From positions 1 to 64,000 of the forward strand of contig NZ_NPJH01000058.1 of assembly GCF_002251365.1 (NCBI RefSeq): 64,000 bases of DNA, written 5' to 3'. The notes below the pieces were generated by a model. That model was given only the letters and a program-made list of their open reading frames with translations, was not told the origin of the DNA and did no database searches. The position numbers and the translations under genes were made by a program. Source of the stretch: Prevotella sp. P3-122. GTDB taxonomy: Bacteria; Bacteroidota; Bacteroidia; Bacteroidales; Bacteroidaceae. Shown in pieces: positions 55,618-64,000 of this stretch. Every line of letters begins with the position of its first letter. Position 1 is the first letter of the stretch.

Positions 55618-56195
55618 TCTCCCCTGAGGAGATTCATGAATTCCTGTCGGGTATTGAGGTTGTTGAAAACACCGCTGAAGTCGCTTGTTGTCGTGATGGC
55701 GTTCTGTTTCTCCACGCCCCTCATCTGCATGCACATGTGCTTGGCCTCGATGACAACCATTACTCCCTGCGGTTTGAGGGTCTCCTGTATGCAGTCTTTT
55801 ATCTGCTGTGTGAGCCGTTCCTGTACCTGTAGCCTGTGGCTGTAGATATCCACGACGCGTGCTATCTTGCTCAGTCCCGTGATATGTCCGTTGGGAATAT
55901 ATGCCACGTGCGCCTTGCCGTAGAACGGGAGCATGTGGTGCTCACACAGCGAGAACACGTCTATGTCCTTTACTATTACCATCTGGTTGTAGTCCTCCTT
56001 GAAGAGTGCGTCGGTGAGTACCTTGTGCGGGTCCTGGCTGTAACCTCTTGTGAGTATCTGCATGGCCTTGGCCACCCTCATAGGTGTCTTCTGCAGTCCT
56101 TCCCTTTCCGGGTCCTCGCCCAGCAGTCCGAGAATGTCGTGATAGTGTTCAGCGAGCTTCTCCAGCCCGTCTCTGAATTCTGTTTCCGGGTTCAT
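55614..56195 (-). CDS. folE: GTP cyclohydrolase I
   Basis: Makes dihydroneopterin triphosphate from GTP, the first step of tetrahydrofolate synthesis. The zinc ligands are Cys and His in [13 protein letters not shown] (about 81-93) and Cys in KHMCMQMRG (about 151-159). [20 protein letters not shown] (about 107-126) is the signature. 193 residues is normal. It works in the same folate route that MetF (53662) uses later. Confidence 0.95.
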   Translation of the reverse strand: MNPETEFRDGLEKLAEHYHDILGLLGEDPEREGLQKTPMRVAKAMQILTRGYSQDPHKVLTDALFKEDYNQMVIVKDIDVFSLCEHHMLPFYGKAHVAYIPNGHITGLSKIARVVDIYSHRLQVQERLTQQIKDCIQETLKPQGVMVVIEAKHMCMQMRGVEKQNAITTTSDFSGVFNNLNTRQEFMNLLRGE

Positions 56196-56248
56196 GTCTT
56201 ATTGTCAGTATGTATGTGTTGCGATAATTGCAATGGCAACAGTCGGTG

Positions 56249-56893
56249 TTATTTGTCTTGTACTGTTATCTGTCCTTTCACTATTGTTGCTGCGCTGTAG
56301 CCCATCTCCTTGACGAGTCTCAGCATCTGGTTGGCCTCCTCGTAGGTGCGGTAGTTGCCTATCCGGCATATCCACCTTGGGGAGTAGAAGTGAACGTATA
56401 CTGGTTGGTCGGGGTATTTCATTTTTATGGCATTGCCAATTTTCTCAGCCTTAAGCTTGTCGGCTTTGGTGTTTCTGCCGGCGAAAGCCTGCACTCTGTA
56501 GCCTGTAACCTTATAGCTGTTTCTCATCACCTTCTTCCTCATGTCCACTGTAGGTATGGACATCTCGTTGTCTGCCTCATTGTTGCCGTCGTGCCTTGTG
56601 GTCTCGTGTGCCGGTGAGTGCTGGCCTTCGTTGCGAGGCTTTGCGGCAGGTTTGTCTTCGGTCTTCTGCTGTGCCTTCTGTGCGGCCAGTCTCTGGCTTT
56701 CGGTCTGTGCGGGCCTGCTGTTGACGAGCTGTTCTATCTCGGCACTCTGTGTGACGGTCACTGTCGCCTTGCCATTGCTGTTTTGCCTCAGATGTTCCGT
56801 GAAGGTCTGAGCCGTGATGGTGCCAAAAGAACTGAGCCACAACAATATTGCTGTGACTATGGTAGCTACGGTATGTGATGTTGAGTGGGTCAT
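56249..56893 (-). CDS. SPOR domain-containing exported protein
   Basis: A signal or anchor (about 8-28) is followed by a long polar linker and a C-terminal SPOR domain (about 130-205) with VTGYRVQAFAGRNTKADKLK and ICRIGNYRTYEEANQMLR. SPOR domains bind denuded glycan strands at the division site. 214 residues. It lies 53 bp after folE in the direction of reading, so the folE gene is downstream. Confidence 0.88.
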   Translation of the reverse strand: MTHSTSHTVATIVTAILLWLSSFGTITAQTFTEHLRQNSNGKATVTVTQSAEIEQLVNSRPAQTESQRLAAQKAQQKTEDKPAAKPRNEGQHSPAHETTRHDGNNEADNEMSIPTVDMRKKVMRNSYKVTGYRVQAFAGRNTKADKLKAEKIGNAIKMKYPDQPVYVHFYSPRWICRIGNYRTYEEANQMLRLVKEMGYSAATIVKGQITVQDK

Positions 56894-56924
56894 GGAAGTG
56901 AAAGTGAAGAGGGAATAATCCTAT

Positions 56925-57030
56925 AGTGAAGAGTGAAAAGTGACGAGTGAAGAATGAAGAACCATATAGCTCTATGATTGAAGATTAGCGTACAAGAACC
57001 AATAGACCATTGGATTTTTCACTCTTCACT
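56925..57030. repeat. 106-bp inverted-repeat element
   Basis: 15-bp inverted ends AGTGAAGAGTGAAAA (56925-56939 and 57016-57030), with further near-copies of GTGAAGAATGAAG inside. It has the same end motif as 29701-29807. It lies between the SPOR gene and tpiA. Confidence 0.6.
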
Positions 57031-57052
57031 CATCGTTCTTTAATATTTCCGC

Positions 57053-57811
57053 TTATTTCCAAGCATCGATGATGCCCTTGAAGTCAGCAGCCTTGAGTGA
57101 TGCGCCGCCGATGAGGCCTCCGTCGATGTCGGGCTTTGCGAACAGCTCAGGAGCATTGCTTGCCTTGCAGCTGCCACCATAGAGGATGCTGGTGTTGTCG
57201 GCAACTTCCTGTCCGTACTTCTCTGCTACTACGCTGCGGATGTAGGCGTGGATGTCCTCAGCCTGCTCTGCTGTTGCTGTGAGACCGGTACCGATAGCCC
57301 AGATTGGCTCGTAGGCGATAACGATGTTTGCGAACTCCTCTGCTGTGAGGTTGAATACGCTGCCCTCAAGCTCGGCCTTTACCACCTCGTTCTGCTTGTT
57401 GGCCTCGCGCTCTTCCTTGCTCTCGCCGATGCAGAAGATAACCTTCAGGCCGTTCTTCAATGCCAGAAGAACCTTCTCCTTAAGTATCTCCGGAGTCTCG
57501 TTGTAGTATTCGCGGCGCTCTGAGTGGCCAAGGATTACATACTGTGCTCCTGTGCTCTTTACCATCTCTGCTGACACCTCGCCAGTGAAGGCACCCTTCT
57601 CCTTGTCGGCGCAGTTCTCGGCACCAAGTGCCACTACGTCCTGATTGAGGAACTGTGCTACGCTTGCCAGGTGGATGAACGGTGTGCAGATGATGACACC
57701 GCAGTTAGGCTTCTCGGCAGTAAGTGTGTCGTTAAGCTCCTTTGCCAGGGCGATACCCTCTTGCAGGTTCATGTTCATTTTCCAGTTACCTGCTACGATT
57801 TTCTTTCTCAT
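57053..57811 (-). CDS. tpiA: Triose-phosphate isomerase (possible separate start inside the fusion)
   Basis: The C-terminal 252 codons form a full-length TIM barrel enzyme whose own ATG at 57811 begins the usual N-terminus [13 protein letters not shown]. The DNA before it (AAACAAAAAACAAC) is typical of a Bacteroidota translation start. I expect at least part of the enzyme to be made from this start, since a membrane-tethered glycolytic enzyme would be unusual. Confidence 0.75.
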   Translation of the reverse strand: MRKKIVAGNWKMNMNLQEGIALAKELNDTLTAEKPNCGVIICTPFIHLASVAQFLNQDVVALGAENCADKEKGAFTGEVSAEMVKSTGAQYVILGHSERREYYNETPEILKEKVLLALKNGLKVIFCIGESKEEREANKQNEVVKAELEGSVFNLTAEEFANIVIAYEPIWAIGTGLTATAEQAEDIHAYIRSVVAEKYGQEVADNTSILYGGSCKASNAPELFAKPDIDGGLIGGASLKAADFKGIIDAWK

Positions 57812-59122
57812 GTTGTTTTTTGTTTTAAGATGTTTAATATGCTGTTGCGGTTTTACTCTTTTTCTTCTTATCCATTTTGTCCATGCCCATGTGCGGTCGG
57901 CGAGGGTCAGCATTGTCAGCGGCAGTATGAACCACAGTATGACGAGCAGCACCTTCTGCGATGCTGGCCGTGTGTTGTCATGCAGCGACTGCAGCTTGTC
58001 GGGCGATACGTCAGGGTCGCTGATGTCGGGCAGGGCGTTGTGGCTCCATTTTCCCACTATCACGGGCCCTCGTAGCATGAGCAGTCCGGGATTGCTCCTG
58101 ATGACCGTCTTGAGGGTTGTCTCGTCGGTGTTTGCAAACGGGTATTCGGCTCCCGTAATGTCCTGCCAGTGCTGTATGGCCTTCCCTGTGCTTGCCGTCA
58201 GGCAGTAGAAGGGGATGTCGTGCTGCTTGGCATACTCGTATATGCGGTCGATGTCGCCGAAGTTGGAGTCGTCGGCAGTCTCCAGGTGTGGCGATATGAG
58301 CAGGAACGTGTAGCCCTTGTGGGTCAGAATGTTGTCGGTGGCGTCGGTACCGTCCTCAAGCTGTATGCTGAAGTCGTGTATTGGCGGCACATACCCCTCG
58401 CTCGTCTGCACGGTCTTCGAGTCAACGAATGTCCATGTGGAGTCGGGGTAGTCATCCAGCGTAAATTCCTTTCGCTCCCCGTTCTTCTCCAAGACGAATG
58501 TCGTGGTGAATTGCGGCTGCGGGGCGTCAGCAGGTATCTCCATGCCCTTCAGCAGGTCGGCGCCTATGTGGTAGGGCCGGAAGTCGAATGGCGGCAGCAG
58601 ATACAGTGACACTATGGATGAGGCAAGGCTGAAGAGAATGGTATAGTTGATGGCTATCCATTGTGCCGGCCTCGATATGAACCTGTACATCCTCAGGGGC
58701 CATGCGTAGACAGTTGCCGCACATGCCAGCAGGACGATGTTCTTGGCTAGTGTCTGCATGTTGGTCAGTATCACGGCGTCGCCAAAGCATCCGCAGTCAG
58801 AGACGGGGTCGGCAATGGCTATCCATACCGTTATTGCCGTCATTGCCATCATGAAGAGCAGCATCGCCGCCGATGTGGCCCTGCGCCTGATGGCGAAGAG
58901 CATGAATATGCCCAGCGAGAACTCTACGGCCGACAGGGCTATCGACGAGCACAGCGTCAGCCAGTCAGGGGCATAGGCCGCAAGGCCCAGTGCCTCAAGG
59001 TAGTCGTGTATCTTGTACTGCGTGCCCAGAGGGTCGCTGGCCTTCACATATCCCGAGAATATGAAGGTCAGTGCCAGCACTATCCGGCAGGCGTTGGCGG
59101 CTATGGTCTTTATCTTGTTCAA
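57053..59122 (-). CDS. DoxX-family membrane protein fused in frame to triose-phosphate isomerase
   Basis: One open frame of 689 codons. Residues 1-150 hold four membrane helices of the DoxX/MauE type with DCGCFGD (about 109-115); another helix lies near 170-190, a soluble domain at about 195-390, and a helix near 395-415. Residues 438-689 are a complete TpiA: GNWKMN (about 444-449), LGHSERREY (about 533-541), [11 protein letters not shown] (about 604-614) and [10 protein letters not shown]. The join ([14 protein letters not shown]) looks like an A-rich intergenic leader without a stop in this frame; ATG at 57811 can also start TpiA alone (252 residues). So it is either a true fusion or two genes with no stop between them. 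TpiA interconverts DHAP and GAP in glycolysis. Confidence 0.85.
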   Translation of the reverse strand: MNKIKTIAANACRIVLALTFIFSGYVKASDPLGTQYKIHDYLEALGLAAYAPDWLTLCSSIALSAVEFSLGIFMLFAIRRRATSAAMLLFMMAMTAITVWIAIADPVSDCGCFGDAVILTNMQTLAKNIVLLACAATVYAWPLRMYRFISRPAQWIAINYTILFSLASSIVSLYLLPPFDFRPYHIGADLLKGMEIPADAPQPQFTTTFVLEKNGERKEFTLDDYPDSTWTFVDSKTVQTSEGYVPPIHDFSIQLEDGTDATDNILTHKGYTFLLISPHLETADDSNFGDIDRIYEYAKQHDIPFYCLTASTGKAIQHWQDITGAEYPFANTDETTLKTVIRSNPGLLMLRGPVIVGKWSHNALPDISDPDVSPDKLQSLHDNTRPASQKVLLVILWFILPLTMLTLADRTWAWTKWIRRKRVKPQQHIKHLKTKNNMRKKIVAGNWKMNMNLQEGIALAKELNDTLTAEKPNCGVIICTPFIHLASVAQFLNQDVVALGAENCADKEKGAFTGEVSAEMVKSTGAQYVILGHSERREYYNETPEILKEKVLLALKNGLKVIFCIGESKEEREANKQNEVVKAELEGSVFNLTAEEFANIVIAYEPIWAIGTGLTATAEQAEDIHAYIRSVVAEKYGQEVADNTSILYGGSCKASNAPELFAKPDIDGGLIGGASLKAADFKGIIDAWK

Positions 59123-59126
59123 TGTG

Positions 59127-59666
59127 TCAGGCGAGTTTTATTGCTCCGAAGACGGCATAGTTGATAATGTCCATGTAGTTGGCGTCGATACCCTCCGATA
59201 CGAGAGTGGCCCCGTTGATGTCCTCAATCTCCTTCACCCTCTGCAGCTTGGTGAGTATGAAGTCGGTGTACGACGTTGTCCGCATGTCCCTCCATGCCTC
59301 GTCGTAGTCGTGGTTCTTCCTCGTCATCAGCTCCAGTGCCTCGTTGGCCTTCTGGTCGTATAGTGCCATGGCCTCTGCCGGGGTGATGTCCGGGTGGTCG
59401 GCAAAGCCCTTGTCGAGCTGTATCAGTCCTACGATGCCGTAGTTGATGAGCGCTATGAACTCCGGCCGTATGCCCTCTCCGACCATGGACACCTGCTTGG
59501 TCTCGAGCGACCTGATGCGCTTGGCCTTGATGAACAGCTGGTCGGTGAGCGACGATGGCCTCAGGATGCGCCATGACGCTCCGTAGTCGTGCAGCTTCTT
59601 CTCGAAGAGACTCCTGCACTCTGCCAGTATGTCCTTGAACTCTTGCTCTGTGTCCTTTTGTCTCAT
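59127..59666 (-). CDS. DUF1599 protein with two tandem domain copies
   Basis: 179 residues made of two related halves: [20 protein letters not shown] (about 24-43) and [20 protein letters not shown] (about 109-128), each followed by K-RxxxLE/IED and an INYxxxGxIxL end. The HDY-W-R pattern recalls nucleotide-modification-associated or MazG-like folds, but function is unknown. Start ATG at 59666: a TAACTTTG box at 59675-59682 overlaps the longer frame to 59687. It is 4 bp before the DoxX-TpiA gene; the three are often neighbours in Bacteroidota as I recall. Confidence 0.85.
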   Translation of the reverse strand: MRQKDTEQEFKDILAECRSLFEKKLHDYGASWRILRPSSLTDQLFIKAKRIRSLETKQVSMVGEGIRPEFIALINYGIVGLIQLDKGFADHPDITPAEAMALYDQKANEALELMTRKNHDYDEAWRDMRTTSYTDFILTKLQRVKEIEDINGATLVSEGIDANYMDIINYAVFGAIKLA

Positions 59667-59674
59667 AATGTGCG

Positions 59675-59682
59675 CAAAGTTA
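59675..59682 (-). promoter_or_regulatory. Minus-7 box of the DUF1599-doxX-tpiA operon
   Basis: TAACTTTG on the minus strand, 8 bp before the ATG at 59666. The transcript would have almost no leader. The upstream TTTG box is not clear. Confidence 0.5.
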
Positions 59683-59763
59683 CTCATTATTGTTGGAATA
59701 ACGCATCGGTTATTGCATATTTTTATATTTTTTCCGTCATGTGCTTACTGTCACGGCGTGCCT

Positions 59764-60177
59764 TCACTTTCCTTCCTGTTGCCTTCTCAGTATTATTCTC
59801 ACCGTGCCGCACAGTGCCTCGTAGCGAACCTTCAGGGAGTCCCTGACCACTCCGAGCTTGTTGCGCGTGGCTATGTCTGTGGCGTTGGCCATCTGTCTCT
59901 CTACTGCCATCAGCGCGGAGTCCGTAACGGCTATGTCCTGCCTGGCGAGCCGCAGCGATGCGTCCTGCCATATCTCCAAAGCCTGTTCCCTCTGCCTGAT
60001 AGCCTTGGGGAAACGCTGTCTCAGTGACTTTATTGAGTCGAGGGCCTCGGCATAATGTCCGTTGTCGCGCAGGGCGCAGATGTTGTCGAGCATCGCCTGG
60101 GCCTCCTTGCTGCCGTTGTCGTCGCAGGCCGTAAGCAGAAATGCCGTGGCTGCTATTATGATAATGTGTCGTCTCAT
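59764..60177 (-). CDS. Small helical lipoprotein, unknown function
   Basis: 137 residues. A lipobox signal (AATAFLLTAC, Cys about 17) is followed by an all-helical region with a TPR-like stretch ALRDNGHYAEALDSIKSLRQ (about 33-52). I chose ATG at 60177; the frame runs to 60234, but a TAACTTTG box on the minus strand (60201-60208) lies inside that extension. It is divergent from cca. Confidence 0.75.
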   Translation of the reverse strand: MRRHIIIIAATAFLLTACDDNGSKEAQAMLDNICALRDNGHYAEALDSIKSLRQRFPKAIRQREQALEIWQDASLRLARQDIAVTDSALMAVERQMANATDIATRNKLGVVRDSLKVRYEALCGTVRIILRRQQEGK

Positions 60178-60200
60178 ACTAATGTGCTGGCTATTTTCTG

Positions 60201-60208
60201 CAAAGTTA
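60201..60208 (-). promoter_or_regulatory. Minus-7 box of the small lipoprotein gene
   Basis: TAACTTTG on the minus strand, 23 bp before the ATG at 60177. The second box is not clear at the usual distance. Confidence 0.45.
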
Positions 60209-60266
60209 CAAAAAAAACTCCAAGTAGCCTGCATGGTGGAAAGAAAAACAAAAAAACTCGCTTTTG

Positions 60267-60298
60267 TTTTGTCGTGTCTTCAATTCTCACTACCTTTG
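60267..60298 (+). promoter_or_regulatory. Promoter of cca
   Basis: TTTTG (60267-60271), 19 bp, TACCTTTG (60291-60298). Start expected near 60305, 15 nt before the ATG at 60320. It lies inside a longer open frame from 60062 and so decides the start. Confidence 0.82.
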
Positions 60299-60319
60299 CA
60301 CCCTAAAAAAATCCACATA

Positions 60320-61747
60320 ATGAGAAACCTCACTAATGCCCAGCTGGCAGAATTGCTCGATAAAGACATATTCCACAAAATATCTCAGGCCGCCGACTCG
60401 CTTGGCCTCGAATGCTATGTCGTTGGAGGCTACGTACGCGACCTTTTCCTGGAGCGGCCGTCAGAAGATATCGACGTGGTGGTTGTAGGAAGCGGCATTA
60501 GTGTGGCTACAGCGCTGAAGAACATTCTCGGCAAGTCGGCCCACCTCTCGGTGTTCCGCAATTTCGGAACGGCACAGGTGAAATACAGGAATATGGAGGT
60601 TGAGTTTGTCGGTGCCCGTAGGGAAAGCTACAGCCACGACTCGCGCAAGCCCATAGTCGAGGAGGGGACACTTGCCGATGACCAGAACCGCCGTGACTTC
60701 ACCATCAACGCCATGGCAGTATGCCTCAATGCAGGCAGGTTTGGCGAGCTGGTAGACCCGTTCGATGGAGTCTACGACCTTGAGGACGGAATAATTGCCA
60801 CACCGTTGGATCCCGACATCACATTCTCCGACGACCCTCTCCGCATGCTGCGCTGCGTGAGGTTCGCCACACAGCTCAACTTCACCATTGAGCCGGAGAC
60901 CTTCGAGGCCCTTGGGCGCAACGCGCACAGGCTTGACATTATCAGTGGCGAGCGCATACAGGCCGAGCTCAACAAGATTATGCTTTCCGCACACCCCAGC
61001 CGGGGCTTCTACTATCTGCGCGAGTCGGGCCTGCTCGACCTCATTCTGCCTGAGTTGGTGAGGCTGGACCTTGTAGAGACACGCAATGGCAAGGCACACA
61101 AGAACAACTACGACCACACGCTGGAGGTGCTGGAGAATGTATGCCGGCAGAGCGACAACCTATGGCTCAGGTGGGCGGCTCTGCTGCACGACGTGGGCAA
61201 GCCGAAGAGCAAGCGCTGGGAGCCGGCAGTGGGATGGACGTTCCATAATCATAATTATATAGGTGCCAGAATGGTACCCGAGATTTTCAAGAGGCTTAAG
61301 ATGCCCCTTGACATGAAGATGAAGTATGTGCAGAAGCTCGTCGACCTCCACATGCGGCCTATTGTCATTGCCGACGAGGAGGTGACGGACAGTGCCGTCA
61401 GGAGACTTGTCAACGATGCCGGCGACGACATCGATGACCTTATGACGCTTTGCGAGGCCGACATAACAAGCAAGAACAGCGTGCGCAAACGCCAGTTCCT
61501 CGATAATTTCCGAATGGTCAGGGAGAAAATCAAGGACCTCAAGGACCGTGACTACAAGCGGCTGCTGCAGCCCGTCATCGATGGCAACGAGATTATGGAG
61601 ATATTCCACCTAAAGCCCTCACGCGAGGTCGGCGATCTGAAGAAAGCACTCAAGGATGCCGTACTCGACAATAGGGTAGAGAACGAGCGCGAGGCTCTTA
61701 TGCAGCTCCTTATGGAAAAAGCCAAGAAAATGGGACTGACCACCTGA
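60320..61747 (+). CDS. cca: CCA tRNA nucleotidyltransferase with HD domain
   Basis: Adds CCA to tRNA 3' ends, needed here because the two tRNA genes lack an encoded CCA. The nucleotidyltransferase head has GGYVRD (about 36-41) and the metal pair in EDIDVVVVG (Asp50, Asp52). RRDFTINAMAV (about 125-135) is the next motif. The HD domain has LLHDVGKPKSK (about 288-298). 475 residues. The start at 60320 is chosen for homology and the promoter. Confidence 0.93.
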   Translation: MRNLTNAQLAELLDKDIFHKISQAADSLGLECYVVGGYVRDLFLERPSEDIDVVVVGSGISVATALKNILGKSAHLSVFRNFGTAQVKYRNMEVEFVGARRESYSHDSRKPIVEEGTLADDQNRRDFTINAMAVCLNAGRFGELVDPFDGVYDLEDGIIATPLDPDITFSDDPLRMLRCVRFATQLNFTIEPETFEALGRNAHRLDIISGERIQAELNKIMLSAHPSRGFYYLRESGLLDLILPELVRLDLVETRNGKAHKNNYDHTLEVLENVCRQSDNLWLRWAALLHDVGKPKSKRWEPAVGWTFHNHNYIGARMVPEIFKRLKMPLDMKMKYVQKLVDLHMRPIVIADEEVTDSAVRRLVNDAGDDIDDLMTLCEADITSKNSVRKRQFLDNFRMVREKIKDLKDRDYKRLLQPVIDGNEIMEIFHLKPSREVGDLKKALKDAVLDNRVENEREALMQLLMEKAKKMGLTT

Positions 61748-62190
61748 TTTGTCTCTCAATACCTGTCGTAGGATGAGGGCTAAGGTCTAAAATCAAAGGT
61801 CGAAGGGTTCGGAGGGTTCGAAGGTCTGAGGGGGGAGTTCGAAGTGCTCGAGGAGTTTACTGGGATTGAACCATGAAATACATAAATAGGAAGGAGTTGC
61901 AGCATACTCCTTCCTTTTTCTTTGTTCAGCCCGTTGTCTTGTACTAATCTGGCTTAAAGATATGTCATTTTCCAAACGATACGAAATCTTTGTTAAAAAA
62001 CTAATATAACATCTGTAGTTTTCCATGATTATTGTTACTTTTGCACAGCAAATGCTGAGAAAGGACTCAACTTTCGCAAGTAAAGGAAGGTTAGGAAGAA
62101 GTTATGATGGGGAGCGGAGCACATGCGAACCAATGGTCACCAGCCGAAGGGTAAGGTAAACTTAAGTAATAAACTATATAAATATTAGGT
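61748..62190. other. Intergenic stretch before the efflux operon
   Basis: 443 bases without a gene. It holds purine-rich near-repeats of GGTTCGAAGG/GAGTTCGAAG (about 61796-61850), a terminator at 61888-61920, and TACTTTTG (62037-62044), a possible minus-7 box for the efflux operon about 147 bp before its first ATG. The remaining leader may hold a regulatory site, but I see no clear operator. Confidence 0.5.
61888..61920 (+). terminator. Terminator downstream of cca
   Basis: A perfect 9-bp stem AGGAAGGAG/CTCCTTCCT (61888-61896 and 61907-61915) with a 10-nt loop is followed by a T run. It lies about 140 bp after the cca stop. Confidence 0.8.
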
Positions 62191-63396
62191 ATGAAAACAA
62201 CAAAGATTTTTTTGATTGCGACTCTTGGAGCAGTACTCGCTTCATGCGGAAGCAAGTCGGGCGGCAAGCCAAACTTTGCTGACAACGAGTATGCCGTGAG
62301 AACGGTTGAGGCCCAGGGTACAGAAATGCAGACATCTTATCCAGCCACTATCAAAGGTATTCAGGATGTACAGATCCGTCCGAAGGTATCTGGCTTTATA
62401 ACCAAGATTTGTGTCCATGAGGGACAGACCGTTGGTGCCGGTCAGCTGCTCTTCGTCATCGACAACGAGACCTATCAGGCACAGGTGCGTCAGGCCAAGG
62501 CTGCAGTAAACACGGCCAAGGCACAGCTGGCGACCTCGAAACTTACTTATGAGAATTCCAAGCAGCTCTTCGACAACAAGGTTATCGGCCAGTTTGAGCT
62601 TTCGACAGCCGAGAACAACTATTCCACAGCACAGGCTTCACTGGCCCAGGCTCAGGCAGCATTGGCATCAGCCGAGGAGGCTCTGAGCTATTGCTACGTG
62701 AAGAGCCCGGCGGCAGGTGTCGTAGGCAGTCTTCCGTATAAGGTTGGCGCACTGGTAAGCGCGTCGAGCCAGGAGCCTCTGACAACGGTTTCCGACATCT
62801 CGAAGATGGAGGTGTTCTTCTCACTTACGGAGAAGGACATGCTCACCCTCACCAAGAGCGAGGGCGGTGTCAGCGGTGCGATAGCCGCATTCCCCGCAGT
62901 GAACCTGCAGCTTGCCGACGGCAGCATGTACGGTCATACTGGTAAGGTTGTCAAGGCCAGTGGAGTCATCGACGCCGCAACAGGCTCGGTATCGCTCATT
63001 GCCCATTTCGACAACCCCAACCGTGAACTAAGGAGTGGCGGCTCTGGCCAGATTGTCATTCCTACAACAGCAAGCAACGCCATAATAATACCGCAGGAGG
63101 CAACATCGGAGGTACAGAACAAGAAGTTCGTTTACATAGTAGGCAAGGACAACAAGGTGAAGTTCAGCGAGATAAAGGTCAACCCACAGGACAACGGCAA
63201 GACCTATATCGTTACCGATGGCCTGAAAGTTGGCGACCGGTATGTATCGAAAGGTATCACCTCGCTTACCGACGGCATGAAAATCAAGCCCATCACTGAG
63301 GAGCAGTACATGAAGAAGATTGATGATGCTGCAAAACTTGGTGAGAAGCAAGGCTCGGCATCAGGATTTGCTGACGTAATGAGTGGGAAAAAGTAA
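62191..63396 (+). CDS. RND efflux periplasmic adaptor lipoprotein (AcrA/MexA type)
   Basis: Links the inner-membrane RND pump to an outer-membrane channel. The lipobox ends LASC (Cys about 19). The biotinyl-lipoyl-like halves (about 50-80 and 155-185) flank a helical hairpin (about 95-150) rich in Ala, Gln and Lys. The beta-barrel and membrane-proximal domains follow. 401 residues is normal. It starts 48 bp before the permease gene and belongs to the same operon. Substrate unknown. Confidence 0.92.
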   Translation: MKTTKIFLIATLGAVLASCGSKSGGKPNFADNEYAVRTVEAQGTEMQTSYPATIKGIQDVQIRPKVSGFITKICVHEGQTVGAGQLLFVIDNETYQAQVRQAKAAVNTAKAQLATSKLTYENSKQLFDNKVIGQFELSTAENNYSTAQASLAQAQAALASAEEALSYCYVKSPAAGVVGSLPYKVGALVSASSQEPLTTVSDISKMEVFFSLTEKDMLTLTKSEGGVSGAIAAFPAVNLQLADGSMYGHTGKVVKASGVIDAATGSVSLIAHFDNPNRELRSGGSGQIVIPTTASNAIIIPQEATSEVQNKKFVYIVGKDNKVKFSEIKVNPQDNGKTYIVTDGLKVGDRYVSKGITSLTDGMKIKPITEEQYMKKIDDAAKLGEKQGSASGFADVMSGKK

Positions 63397-63443
63397 ACTT
63401 CTCCTCATAACTTCACTTTACAAACTGAGTAAATCAATAAAAC

Positions 63444-64000
63444 ATGACATTTACAAATTTCATTAAACGCCCGGTTCTGTCGACGGTGGTTTCCATCTTC
63501 TTCGTACTTCTGGGTACAATCGGACTTATCTCCCTGCCTATCGAGCAGTACCCCGATGTGGCACCGCCTACCATCTCTGTGCGTACCACCTATACTGGTG
63601 CCGACGCCCAGACGGTGCTCAACTCCGTGATTACTCCTCTTGAGGAGAGTATCAACGGTGTGGAGAACATGACATATATGACCTCACAGGCCACCAACGA
63701 CGGTTCGGCCTCCATTACTGTATATTTCAAGCAGGGCTCTGATGCCGACATGGCCGCCGTCAACGTGCAGAACCGTGTTAGCCAGGCCCAGGCCCTTCTG
63801 CCGGCCGAGGTTACCAGGGTGGGTGTCACCGTCACCAAGCAGCAGACCTCAAACGTCATCATGTTCACCCTCACGTCTGAGGACGGACGCTATGACGACG
63901 AGTTCCTCACCAACTACAACGAAATCAACGTTATTCCGGCCATCAAGCGTATAAACGGTGTAGGTGGTGTGCAGTCGCCTGGTATGAAGACATACTCCAT
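63444..64000 (+). CDS. RND efflux permease (AcrB/MexB type), partial
   Basis: The first 185 residues of an inner-membrane proton-driven pump; the gene runs off the window. MTFTNFIKRPVLSTVVSIFF starts the first membrane helix, then the typical LPIEQYPDVAPPTISVRTTY (about 31-50) and VQNRVSQAQALLPAEV (about 109-124). The full protein should have about 1,030-1,060 residues. It works with the adaptor just upstream. Confidence 0.93.
   Translation, partial: MTFTNFIKRPVLSTVVSIFFVLLGTIGLISLPIEQYPDVAPPTISVRTTYTGADAQTVLNSVITPLEESINGVENMTYMTSQATNDGSASITVYFKQGSDADMAAVNVQNRVSQAQALLPAEVTRVGVTVTKQQTSNVIMFTLTSEDGRYDDEFLTNYNEINVIPAIKRINGVGGVQSPGMKTYS

Noticed and set aside
57053-59122. DoxX-TpiA fusion as a plain assembly error
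   Set aside because: Both parts are complete and in frame with no sign of disturbed codons; an error cannot be excluded but is not needed to explain it.

Overview
The window comes from a Bacteroidota genome, most like the Prevotellaceae. Evidence: many promoters have the Bacteroidota form (TTTG, 19-20 bp, TAnnTTTG); the gene set includes type IX secretion genes (porX and a PorW/SprE-like lipoprotein), gldH, DUF4834, DUF1599 and a stand-alone IMP cyclohydrolase beside mreBCD-mrdA-rodA. Gene order and family calls come from reading the protein sequences; no database search was run.

Region 1 (1-20,300) is accessory. A probable operon on the minus strand (19,822 to 1,531) holds four very large genes without a recognised function: a 2,199-residue helical plus DUF6603-like beta protein, then proteins of 1,217, 1,858 and 781 residues. 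The last three share motifs with large uncharacterised proteins that I remember from actinobacteria and other phyla, so this looks like a conserved multi-protein system with no known job. It is visibly poorer in G+C than the rest of the window. It lies between a candidate 550-nt noncoding RNA with its own promoter and terminator (668-1,221) and a tRNA-Pro gene (20,345-20,417). Related short inverted-repeat elements lie on both sides. This is the best candidate for an undescribed system.

Region 2 (20,570-40,300) is core genome: a metzincin lipoprotein, aroA, a small Cys-rich membrane protein and a metal ABC permease; the PorW/SprE-porX pair for type IX secretion; tsaE, trxA and dnaE; the phosphatidylethanolamine pair psd-pssA, followed by a DUF4834 gene, yraN, birA, pyrH, tadA, tdk and an AI-2E/PerM family exporter; then tRNA-Lys.

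Region 3 (40,370-50,590) holds a mobile-looking repeat, TraB/GumN and SIMPL proteins, a strong palindrome, GDP-fucose synthase, and the cell-shape operon (IMP cyclohydrolase, mreB, mreC, mreD, mrdA, rodA).

Region 4 (50,600-60,180, all minus strand) holds gldH, a PSP1/RicT-like gene, holB, metF, xth, folE, a SPOR protein, an in-frame DoxX-TpiA fusion, a duplicated-domain DUF1599 gene and a small lipoprotein. Region 5 (60,270-64,000) holds cca and the start of an RND efflux operon (adaptor, then a permease cut by the window end).
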